Shown here one piece after another: positions 1 to 4,691 of a stretch of DNA of 7,667 nt. Source of the stretch: an uncultured Lachnospiraceae bacterium (GTDB lineage Bacteria > Bacillota > Clostridia > Lachnospirales > Lachnospiraceae). The stretch is taken from assembly GCA_910577115.1 (NCBI GenBank), contig CAJTMC010000086.1, positions 1 through 7,667 on the forward strand. The letters run 5' to 3'. The translations under genes and the position numbers were made by a program. The notes under the pieces were generated by a model. That model did no database searches and was not told the DNA's origin. It worked only from the letters and a program-made list of their open reading frames with translations. Each line of letters opens with the position of its first letter. The stretch's first letter is position 1.

Positions 1-312
1 CCCTTGTTCATGTTGGAGCTTTAAGGCTTGCCTCGCTTTCGTTCCAATGCCCTTGTTTTCCAACTGGCTGTTGATTTCCCTCTGCATACGCTTGGGATTG
101 ATTTTTCGTTCTTCGATTTTTTCTGTTTTAACTGGCGGGCTGAATTTCAGCTTATGCCAGTTTTTGAGCAGAAAATCATACACTTCATAATCTTTCGGCT
201 CTGCGCCGAACGTAATCTTACAAATCTCATATTTGTCACCGTCTATACGCTCAAACAATCCAATCCAAAAGGGATTTTCAAACAGAATTGTCAAGCTGCT
301 TTTCATTGCCAT
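1..312 (-). CDS. yjdF: YjdF family protein (DUF2992), C-terminus cut by window edge
   Basis: The reverse frame from the ATG at 312 is open to base 1, giving 104 residues with no stop, so the gene runs out of the window. Family landmarks are visible: an LFENPFWIG block near residues 10-18, ITFGAEPKDYEVYDFLLKNW near 33-52, FSPPVK near 57-62, and the basic KINPKRMQREI...KGIGTKARQALKLQHE stretch from about 70 to 102. This matches DUF2992/YjdF closely; family members usually continue with a short charged tail. The biochemical function is unknown. In other Bacillota, yjdF genes often sit behind the yjdF riboswitch, which binds azaaromatic compounds. Here the gene instead follows a PadR regulator with only 4 bases between the upstream stop and this ATG. 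A GGGAG ribosome binding site lies inside the end of padR, so translation is probably coupled. The ATG at 306 is an alternative start but sits farther from that site. Confidence 0.92.
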   Translation of the reverse strand, partial: MAMKSSLTILFENPFWIGLFERIDGDKYEICKITFGAEPKDYEVYDFLLKNWHKLKFSPPVKTEKIEERKINPKRMQREINSQLENKGIGTKARQALKLQHEQG

Positions 313-316
313 ACCA

Positions 317-841
317 TCAACTCCCTTTAAACTGGCTTTCAAATTTATCAAGCCATTCTAACAGGGATTGGTATAACAAACGCTGCTGTTCAAAAATCGC
401 TTTCCCACCCAATGGAATATCTGGATAGCTGGCGGCATATTCGTCAATGGATTTTGCTGAAGCCGTAAGATTGTCCCGCAGCTTCTTTATCAAATCCATT
501 GCTTTTTCCCTTTCCATTTTGTTTAAGTTTGTAATGACAACATTGAAGTCAAACAGCAATGGGACTTTCTGGCTTGCATAAGTTTCCATAAGCTGCCCAA
601 AATACGCCCGCCCTTTCTCTGTGATGGAATAAACCGCTTTATCAGCGAATTTATTCCCTTTCACAATACTGCTCTCTAAATAGCCCTGCTCATTCATTTG
701 AAGCACTTTCCGATAAATGGACGGGACGCTAATCTTTGTCCATCTTGAAAGATGATGGTATTCCACATCTTTCTGGATGTCGTATGCGCTCTGCGGTTTC
801 TCCATAACAATTCCGAGAATTACCAAATCTATGGACGACAT
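317..841 (-). CDS. PadR family transcriptional regulator
   Basis: This 174-aa protein has the PadR layout. An N-terminal winged helix opens with MSSIDLVILGIVMEKPQSAYDI (about residues 1-22). It contains the PSIYRKVLQMNEQGYLE recognition-helix region (about 40-56) and a wing around KAVYSITEKGRAYF (about 69-82). A helical dimerisation domain follows from about residue 95 to the end. PadR proteins are usually repressors of small detoxification or efflux operons and release DNA on binding aromatic or cationic ligands; the ligand here is unknown. I chose the ATG at 841 because GGAGG lies 7 bases upstream. An upstream TTG at 898 in the same frame would extend through the promoter and is rejected. 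The gene is first in an operon with yjdF, 4 bases away, so it probably controls yjdF and itself through the palindrome on its promoter. Confidence 0.93.
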   Translation of the reverse strand: MSSIDLVILGIVMEKPQSAYDIQKDVEYHHLSRWTKISVPSIYRKVLQMNEQGYLESSIVKGNKFADKAVYSITEKGRAYFGQLMETYASQKVPLLFDFNVVITNLNKMEREKAMDLIKKLRDNLTASAKSIDEYAASYPDIPLGGKAIFEQQRLLYQSLLEWLDKFESQFKGS

Positions 842-859
842 ATTCTCACCTCCGTTTTT

Positions 860-889
860 GCTATCATCAATATTACTATTATTGATAGC
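860..889. promoter_or_regulatory. Palindromic operator candidate on the padR promoter
   Basis: A perfect 7-base inverted repeat, ATCAATA (866-872) and TATTGAT (880-886), is separated by 7 bases. A second overlapping pair, GCTATCA (860-866) and TGATAGC (883-889), widens the symmetry. The repeat covers the -10 element of the padR promoter, so binding would block RNA polymerase. This fits the autorepression common in PadR regulators. The sequence is not the textbook ATGT-N-ACAT PadR box, so the binder is inferred from position. Confidence 0.5.
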
Positions 890-898
890 AATAAGCAA
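870..898 (-). promoter_or_regulatory. Predicted sigma-A promoter of padR-yjdF
   Basis: Read on the minus strand, a TTGCTT -35 (893-898) is separated by exactly 17 bases from a TAATAT -10 (870-875). Transcription would begin near 863, leaving a leader of about 20 bases that contains the GGAGG site. The leader is too short for a yjdF riboswitch. This is a prediction from consensus and spacing. Confidence 0.6.
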
Positions 899-962
899 GA
901 GTTTTTTAATTTTCTAAGGAAAACACACTATTCAGTAATGTTAGCTCTTATAACAGGAGATT

Positions 963-1253
963 AAATCTCTTATTACCAGAGATTTGCTTGCAAATATCAT
1001 CGACTATAATCCCAGACATCTCCAAGCTGTCGAAAACGAAGGGCAGTATCCAAGCATAGAGCTGTTTCTCCAACTCATCACAATGTTTGACGTATCAGTT
1101 GATAAGCATATACATATGGGAGAAAAGCCGAAAAAAAGCCCTATCCGCAGGCGTGTGGATGCTATGCTTGACCAACTGGACGATAAGGAGCTGTCCGTCG
1201 TCGAAGCAACCGTAAACGGACTGTACAAGGCAAAAGAGCAAACAGAGGAATAA
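963..1253 (+). pseudogene. 5'-truncated XRE-family regulator, Tn916 Orf9-like
   Basis: The frame reads KSLITRDLLANIIDYNPRHL, then VENEGQYPS, FDVSVD and a C-terminal RRRVDAMLDQLDDKELSVVEA block. This matches the Tn916 Orf9 type of XRE regulator (TREQVGALIEIDPRYL, IENKGQHPS, DVSVD, DKEL in that family). Roughly the first 20-25 residues, including the first helix of the HTH, are missing. The frame closes at a TAA at 951-953 and no family-like sequence precedes it. There is no ATG and no convincing ribosome binding site; only a TTG at 984 could serve. Upstream lies the promoter of the divergent padR operon, suggesting that the cassette junction removed the 5' end. It could still be expressed as a short DNA-binding fragment, but a relic is more likely. 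It ends inside the stem of a terminator. Confidence 0.7.
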
Positions 1254-1267
1254 GCCCCTCTGTTTTT
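1240..1267 (+). terminator. Rho-independent terminator after the XRE fragment
   Basis: AAACAGAGG (1240-1248) pairs with CCTCTGTTT (1257-1265) around an 8-base loop. A run of five T's (1263-1267) follows, then more T-rich sequence. The stem overlaps the last codons of the XRE fragment. In reverse the T-tract is shorter, but the same hairpin may help end the SDR transcript arriving from the right. Confidence 0.75.
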
Positions 1268-1300
1268 CCTTTTTACCGCACCAAAAGCTATTTCAATCTA

Positions 1301-2089
1301 CTACATTTTCTGGTTATGGCATGAACTGCCTGCATATTGAAATTGCGGCTCATACAAATGAAATGAAAAGGTTTCCCTGTCCACAAAACCCACCGTTTTA
1401 TCGCTGTCGTACAATTCAAGCAGAAATGCCGCCATCTGTGTGCTTGTATGATAAGTGCCAAATAATCTGTCATAATCATATTCACTGATGTCATTCGCAA
1501 TTTTCCCAAATTCCGTTTTTGTTGCGGCAGGGGCTAATACCTTTGCCTGCATTTTTGCATGGGCAGCTTTTAACTCCCACGCCAAGCCCTCCGTAAAAGC
1601 ACTGACATAAAACTTTGCAGCACAATAGGTTACCGCATTGGGAACAATCGTATAACCACCGCAGGAAGAAACATTGATAAGCTGTGTCCCCTCCGTATCT
1701 TTAAAGTCACGGACAAACAGAGACGAAAAGACGGTGAGGGCTTCCACATTTAAGTGCAGCATCCGACTGATTTTCTCCAAATCCTGATTCCCAACGCTGC
1801 CATAATTTCCAAATCCCGCATTGTTCACCCATGTCCGCAGCGGATATGATTTTATGCTTTCATATAACTGGAAAACATTTTGGGGAACAGATAAATCCGC
1901 AGCCTTAACTACAATATCAAGCATCGGATGTGAAGCTAAAATTTCCTGCCTTAAAGCTTTCAGTCTGTCTTTTCTTCGGGCAACAAGGATTAGGCTGCTC
2001 CCACGCTCCGCAAAAGCTTTTGCCGTTTCATACCCTATCCCCGAACTTGCCCCCGTGATTACTGTGTACTTTTCTGTGTTTTGAACCAT
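1301..2089 (-). CDS. Short-chain dehydrogenase/reductase (classical SDR)
   Basis: This 262-aa protein is a soluble NAD(P)-dependent oxidoreductase with all classical SDR landmarks. The cofactor glycine motif TGASSGIG is at 12-19, and an RRKDR stretch near 38-42 after the second strand suggests NADP(H) preference. NNAG is at 89-92, the structural Asn at 114, the catalytic Ser near 141, and YCAAK with catalytic Tyr155 and Lys159. The usual PG turn after the active site is replaced by PAATKTEF near 187-194. Length is normal for the family; the substrate cannot be read from sequence. The ATG at 2089 is chosen because AGGAGG (2098-2103) lies 8 bases upstream; a TTG at 2095 would be only 2 bases from it. 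The gene is divergent from a MerR regulator whose operator lies in its promoter. That suggests induction by a reactive carbonyl or similar stress, as for AdhR-type MerR/oxidoreductase pairs. Confidence 0.95.
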   Translation of the reverse strand: MVQNTEKYTVITGASSGIGYETAKAFAERGSSLILVARRKDRLKALRQEILASHPMLDIVVKAADLSVPQNVFQLYESIKSYPLRTWVNNAGFGNYGSVGNQDLEKISRMLHLNVEALTVFSSLFVRDFKDTEGTQLINVSSCGGYTIVPNAVTYCAAKFYVSAFTEGLAWELKAAHAKMQAKVLAPAATKTEFGKIANDISEYDYDRLFGTYHTSTQMAAFLLELYDSDKTVGFVDRETFSFHLYEPQFQYAGSSCHNQKM

Positions 2090-2118
2090 TTGCAAAACCT
2101 CCTCTTTGCTGATATAAT
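2090..2118 (+). promoter_or_regulatory. Promoter of the MerR-family regulator gene
   Basis: TTGCAA (2090-2095), a 17-base spacer and a perfect TATAAT (2113-2118) form a near-consensus sigma-A promoter. The predicted start is near 2125. The promoter overlaps the ribosome binding site and first codon of the divergent SDR gene, so the two transcripts overlap at their 5' ends. Confidence 0.65.
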
Positions 2119-2121
2119 ACG

Positions 2122-2152
2122 AGCATACAATGTAGAGTAAACTCTATGTCAA
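2122..2152 (-). promoter_or_regulatory. MerR-type promoter of the SDR gene (19-bp spacer)
   Basis: On the minus strand a perfect TTGACA -35 (2147-2152) is followed by a 19-base spacer (2128-2146) and a TATGCT -10 (2122-2127). A 19-base spacer is the hallmark of MerR-activated promoters, where the regulator untwists the spacer DNA to align the two elements. The palindrome in the spacer, abutting the -35, fits this mechanism. Confidence 0.75.
2133..2146. promoter_or_regulatory. MerR-family operator palindrome
   Basis: TAGAGT (2133-2138) and ACTCTA (2141-2146) form a perfect inverted repeat with an AA centre. It lies between the -35 and -10 of the SDR promoter and just downstream of the predicted merR-type transcription start. 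One bound dimer could therefore activate the SDR gene and repress the regulator's own gene. Confidence 0.75.
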
Positions 2153-2171
2153 GAGATAAGAGGTGATTTTT

Positions 2172-2546
2172 TTGGAATATTCCATAGGAGAATTTTCAAG
2201 GCTGACAAATTTAGGGATACATACCCTGCGTTACTATGAGCATGAAAATCTAATTATGCCGAAACGCAATTCCAGTAACCGCCGCTGTTATTCGGACAAA
2301 GACCTCGCATGGATCTACTTTATCAAGCGTCTGAAAGACACAGGGATGCCGATTAAAGAAATACAGCGTTATGCCGAACTGCGGGCGGAAGGCGACCTTA
2401 CCCTTAATGAGAGACTGGAAATGCTGACCGTGCATCGTGAGTCCCTTAATGAACAGATAAAAGTATTGCAGGAACATATGGCAAAGCTGGACGATAAAAT
2501 TGATTTTTACCGCCATGAAATAGATACACATCAAAAGAATAATTGA
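2172..2546 (+). CDS. MerR family transcriptional regulator
   Basis: This 124-aa protein opens with the MerR signature YSIGEFSRLTNLGIHTLRYYEHENLI (residues 3-28). The wing around RRCYSDKDLAWIYFIKRLKDTGMPIKEI (37-64) follows, then a coiled-coil dimerisation helix from about 79 to 118. There is no separate ligand-binding domain, and only one cysteine (Cys39, in the DNA-binding part). Metal coordination as in MerR itself is therefore unlikely; the AdhR-like group is a better fit. I chose the TTG at 2172 because it gives the standard N-terminus, and GAGG (2160-2163) lies 8 bases upstream. A GTG at 2163 would overlap that site. Divergent placement from the SDR gene and the palindrome in that gene's promoter make the SDR its likely target. 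Confidence 0.93.
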   Translation: MEYSIGEFSRLTNLGIHTLRYYEHENLIMPKRNSSNRRCYSDKDLAWIYFIKRLKDTGMPIKEIQRYAELRAEGDLTLNERLEMLTVHRESLNEQIKVLQEHMAKLDDKIDFYRHEIDTHQKNN

Positions 2547-2634
2547 ACAGGCATATAGTTATTTTTAATAAATCTATATAAAAACTTGATTAAAGAAAAC
2601 TACTTCAAAATAATGATTAGGAGAATTATTTATT

Positions 2635-2925
2635 ATGAAATACGAAGAATTAGATAGTGAACAAAAAATGCATGTTAATGGTGTTATTTCAAAATTTATG
2701 GATAATTATATACGGAATAATTTGATTTGGACACCTGAGCAAATGTATGTGGCTCTTTATAAGGAAATAGATACCCAACACAAAAATGGCTGGTATGGGA
2801 ATAAACAAATGTTCAATGGGGAATGGATTTTTCCATATTATGAAGGAAATACATGGATTACTACTATTGATGCTAAAGACTACATTGGTATAAACCGTTC
2901 CATTCTCGCATTTCTCCACATATAA
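2635..2925 (+). CDS. Hypothetical protein, 96 aa, unrecognised
   Basis: The ATG at 2635 is preceded by AGGAG (2619-2623), 11 bases away, which is slightly long but usable. The protein is soluble, acidic to neutral and aromatic-rich in its second half (WYGNKQMFNGEWIFPYYEGNTWITT, about 51-75). It has no signal peptide or membrane segment, and I recognise no family. The end, INRSILAFLHI, is abrupt and may mark a truncation, because no gene is evident in the following 280 bases. It lies 88 bases after the MerR regulator gene with no terminator between them. A weak promoter (TTGAAC at 2543-2548, 17-base spacer, TAATAA at 2566-2571) could serve it. Base composition becomes visibly more AT-rich here than in the SDR/MerR block, suggesting a different origin. 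Confidence 0.55.
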   Translation: MKYEELDSEQKMHVNGVISKFMDNYIRNNLIWTPEQMYVALYKEIDTQHKNGWYGNKQMFNGEWIFPYYEGNTWITTIDAKDYIGINRSILAFLHI

Positions 2926-3147
2926 GGAATACTTTTTAGTGATAAAACTCTGTTTATTCTGTACAAAATAGCTGTAAAAAGAGACATGGTAAACCCTGTG
3001 AACTCTGTATAAAGTAAGTAAATATCTAGGAATGAAGGCATTTTTTTAATAGCCAAAATGCCACTCCTCCAAGCCCACTTTCTTAAATCATTCTGCCAGT
3101 CTATTTTCACCAGAATAAATTCATGCCTCATATAGACTGAAAACATC
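2926..3147. other. Intergenic stretch with one inverted repeat and no convincing gene
   Basis: No supported gene lies between the 96-aa ORF and the promoter of the HTH gene. A perfect 8-base inverted repeat, GGCATTTT (3037-3044) and AAAATGCC (3055-3062), flanks a 10-base loop. A short direct repeat AACTCTGT occurs near 2946 and 3001. A minus-strand frame across the stretch lacks a ribosome binding site and family resemblance. The stretch may be a decayed gene or an old insertion scar. Confidence 0.4.
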
Positions 3148-3176
3148 TTTCCCCAATCCAAAAATTAATGTAAAAT
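3148..3176 (+). promoter_or_regulatory. Possible promoter of the HTH/RelE-like pair
   Basis: TAAAAT (3171-3176) is a good -10; a poor TTTCCC (3148-3153) sits 17 bases upstream as -35. The start would be near 3183, leaving a leader of about 27 bases with the ribosome binding site. The weak -35 hints at activation or low basal expression. Confidence 0.35.
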
Positions 3177-3209
3177 AGACATATCAACGAACAAAGAGAG
3201 GGAACGCCC

Positions 3210-3947
3210 ATGCCAAAAGACCATGAAAGAAATACTTCACCTATGCAAGAAGCCAGACAGAAAATCATTCAGGAGAAATACAACACCTTAAAGACTGTCT
3301 TAGAGGACATGATACATAATGGCGAGCAGACCACCGCTCCCAGAGTATGTGAGCTTTCTGGAGTGAGCAAAAGCTATCTCTATCATAATGAAAAAGCAAA
3401 AAAGCTATTTGACGAAGCAAAGGCTCTGGCAGAAAAGAAAGCCAGCCGTTCCTATATAAGCTCTTATGACCTCGAACGAACTGAACTGGACATTAATCCT
3501 CATATGCGCCATGATGATATGCTCTTGCAGTACGAGGAAATGAAAAGAAAACTGTATGAAACCTACATGATCTCCTTTCAACTGCTTAAAGAAGAAAACA
3601 ACCGTTTAAAAAAAGCAATCAAAGCCAGCCAAAAGAAAATAAATTACCTAGAAAGTATTCCAAAAATCAAATTGCATATTATTCCTAACTGCTTAAATAG
3701 AGGATTCCTGTCTTACTCCGTAACAACATCTAAAGGCAAAAGGCTTTATAATGGTATTGGAGAAGATACTATCAAAGGAATCATTTGGGGTACATATACT
3801 CTATTCGCAAGACACTTTTCTTTTGAATTAGCTGCACCTATAGATGGCGTTACTATAAAGAAAAGCGATGATGCTTACCTGCTGACCATTACGGATAAAG
3901 TTAAAGAAGAGATTACGATAGATATTTTAATGAACGTCATAGATTAA
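3210..3947 (+). CDS. HTH and coiled-coil protein, N-terminus DUF6262/TnpC-like, with unknown C-terminal domain
   Basis: This is a 245-aa soluble protein, started at the ATG at 3210 with GAGGG (3198-3202) 7 bases upstream. Residues 14-77 resemble DUF6262, the Tn554 TnpC type: a charged helix, then GEQTTAPRVCELSGVSKSYLYHN (38-60), a helix-turn-helix with the family's typical GVSxxxLY core. Residues about 105-149 form a coiled coil (KEENNRLKKAIKASQKK). Residues about 152-245 are a predicted alpha/beta domain (LHIIPNCL..RGFLSYSVTT..GKRLYNGIG, a helix around IIWGTYTLFARHF, then strands) that I do not recognise. Tn554 TnpC is about half this length, so the C-terminal domain is an addition. Only 13 bases separate this gene from the RelE-like gene, so they are co-transcribed. 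It may be a transposition accessory factor, or the DNA-binding antitoxin-like partner of the next gene; sequence alone does not decide. Confidence 0.7.
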   Translation: MPKDHERNTSPMQEARQKIIQEKYNTLKTVLEDMIHNGEQTTAPRVCELSGVSKSYLYHNEKAKKLFDEAKALAEKKASRSYISSYDLERTELDINPHMRHDDMLLQYEEMKRKLYETYMISFQLLKEENNRLKKAIKASQKKINYLESIPKIKLHIIPNCLNRGFLSYSVTTSKGKRLYNGIGEDTIKGIIWGTYTLFARHFSFELAAPIDGVTIKKSDDAYLLTITDKVKEEITIDILMNVID

Positions 3948-3960
3948 AGGGAGGATATAC

Positions 3961-4401
3961 ATGGCAACGAACATCGTCTGTTCCGATACATATATAGACG
4001 CATTTTCAAGACTGGATAAGAAAATACAGAAAAAATCACTTGAAACTATCAGACTAATGCAAAGAAGCCTAAGAAGCGACAGCCTGAAAGTCGAAAAGCT
4101 CAATACAAAACTTGATTTTAAAAGTGCCAGAGTAACTCAGGATTTCAGGGCAATATTCACGCAATCGGGGAATACTGTGCTTTTAGTATACATAGACCAC
4201 CATGACGATGCTTACCTTTGGGCAAGCAGAAGATTACAAGGATTTGATACCGCAAACGCCAAGCCTGTCTATGAATATTTTGAACAATCTAAACTGGCAT
4301 TTGACCCAATAACAGGTGAAGATCTCAGGTCGCCTGATAGCAGGGAGCCTGTCAGACCACCTAAGAAAGAAAAACTCAAAAAAGGAAAAATAGATCCATA
4401 A
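3961..4401 (+). CDS. Stand-alone RelE/ParE-like protein (UvrD-helicase-associated type)
   Basis: This 146-aa protein begins at the ATG at 3961, with AGGGAGG (3949-3955) just upstream. Residues 1-92 fit a RelE/ParE-like fold: a helical hairpin with IQKKSLETIRLMQRSL (22-37), then strands with SARVTQDFRAIF (55-66) and NTVLLVYIDHHDDAYLWASRR (71-91). The DHHDDAY-W-A-RR motif is typical of the RelE-like domain fused to the N-terminus of some UvrD-like helicases (VDHHDDAYAWAERR in those). No helicase follows here. Arg57, Arg63, His80/81 and Tyr85 are the plausible RNA-facing residues by analogy with RelE; catalysis is not proven. Residues 93-146 form a proline- and lysine-rich tail ending KKEKLKKGKIDP, possibly nucleic-acid binding. 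It could be an mRNA interferase toxin paired with the upstream HTH protein, or a detached helicase-regulatory domain. An unusual in-frame region follows its TAA stop. Confidence 0.75.
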   Translation: MATNIVCSDTYIDAFSRLDKKIQKKSLETIRLMQRSLRSDSLKVEKLNTKLDFKSARVTQDFRAIFTQSGNTVLLVYIDHHDDAYLWASRRLQGFDTANAKPVYEYFEQSKLAFDPITGEDLRSPDSREPVRPPKKEKLKKGKIDP

Positions 4402-4458
4402 ACGGGCTTGCCGATTTGTATTTCTGGCAAGCCTGTTCATGATAGCACTAATCATGAA
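4401..4458 (+). other. Two adjacent hairpins after the RelE-like gene
   Basis: The first hairpin pairs AACGGGCTTGCC (4401-4412) with GGCAAGCCTGTT (4426-4437), a 12-pair stem with one G-U and a 13-base loop. The second pairs TTCATGAT (4436-4443) with ATCATGAA (4451-4458), a perfect 8-base stem with a 7-base loop. They share two bases, so they abut or compete. Neither is followed by a T-run, so this is not an ordinary intrinsic terminator. The first begins on the last base of the TAA stop codon. Confidence 0.6.
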
Positions 4459-4593
4459 ACACAAGGCAATCTTGCTTCACGAGCTCCCAAGCCTTCGCTA
4501 TGGCAATCATTAAAAAAATACTTGTTTCCTTTATTTTTCTTTATTCTTGGCTTTATCATAGGTGTGATTTATACAATCATGTATTTCATGTAG
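4402..4593 (+). other. In-frame downstream open frame encoding a membrane helix (possible small CDS or readthrough tail)
   Basis: Directly after the TAA of the RelE-like gene, in the same frame, 63 sense codons run to a TAG at 4591-4593. The product would end in a basic segment (SLWQSLKKYLF) followed by a strong hydrophobic helix (PLFFFILGFIIGVIYTIMYFM), like a tail-anchored membrane protein. There is no ATG before the helix and no ribosome binding site; the only early start is a TTG at 4408, buried in the stem of a hairpin. It may be a readthrough extension, a decayed gene, or chance. The hydrophobic helix with flanking lysines is the reason not to dismiss it. Confidence 0.3.
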
Positions 4594-4594
4594 C

Positions 4595-4640
4595 AAAAAG
4601 CCATAGGAAAAAGTCATTTCTTAGACCTGTCCTATGGCTT
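4595..4640 (-). terminator. Terminator of the lipoprotein operon
   Basis: AAGCCATAGGA (4598-4608) and TCCTATGGCTT (4630-4640) form a perfect 11-base stem with a 21-base loop. On the minus strand the stem runs into a five-T tract (4595-4599), about 50 bases beyond the lipoprotein stop. On the plus strand there is no T-run, so it acts mainly for minus-strand transcripts. Confidence 0.7.
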
Positions 4641-4691
4641 CATCACATCTAAATATACATTATCAGATTTTTATTGACAAGAAATGATTTC

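Noticed and set aside
28..330. Plus-strand open frame of 100 codons
   Set aside because: It is the shadow of yjdF on the minus strand, which has clear family motifs, an ATG and a ribosome binding site.
842..960. yjdF riboswitch upstream of the padR-yjdF operon
   Set aside because: The predicted leader is only about 20 bases, and no complex fold is visible in the short region shared with the promoter.
2586..2614. TTGATT-17-AATAAT as the promoter of the 96-aa ORF
   Set aside because: The transcription start would fall on the ribosome binding site at 2619-2623, so a normal leader would be impossible.
2880..3161. Minus-strand open frame of 93 codons
   Set aside because: It starts at a TTG with no ribosome binding site, overlaps the end of the 96-aa ORF and resembles no family I know. 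A decayed gene cannot be excluded.
4401..4437. Hairpin as a simple intrinsic terminator for the HTH/RelE-like pair
   Set aside because: The stem is strong but no T-run follows, so I recorded it as an unassigned structure instead.
4454..4513. Short ATG frame of 19 codons after the RelE-like gene
   Set aside because: It has no ribosome binding site and lies partly in a hairpin; nothing supports translation.
4500..4650. ATG frame overlapping the membrane-helix frame, with a hydrophobic start
   Set aside because: It lacks a ribosome binding site, and its composition after the start is not gene-like. It runs through the terminator hairpin.
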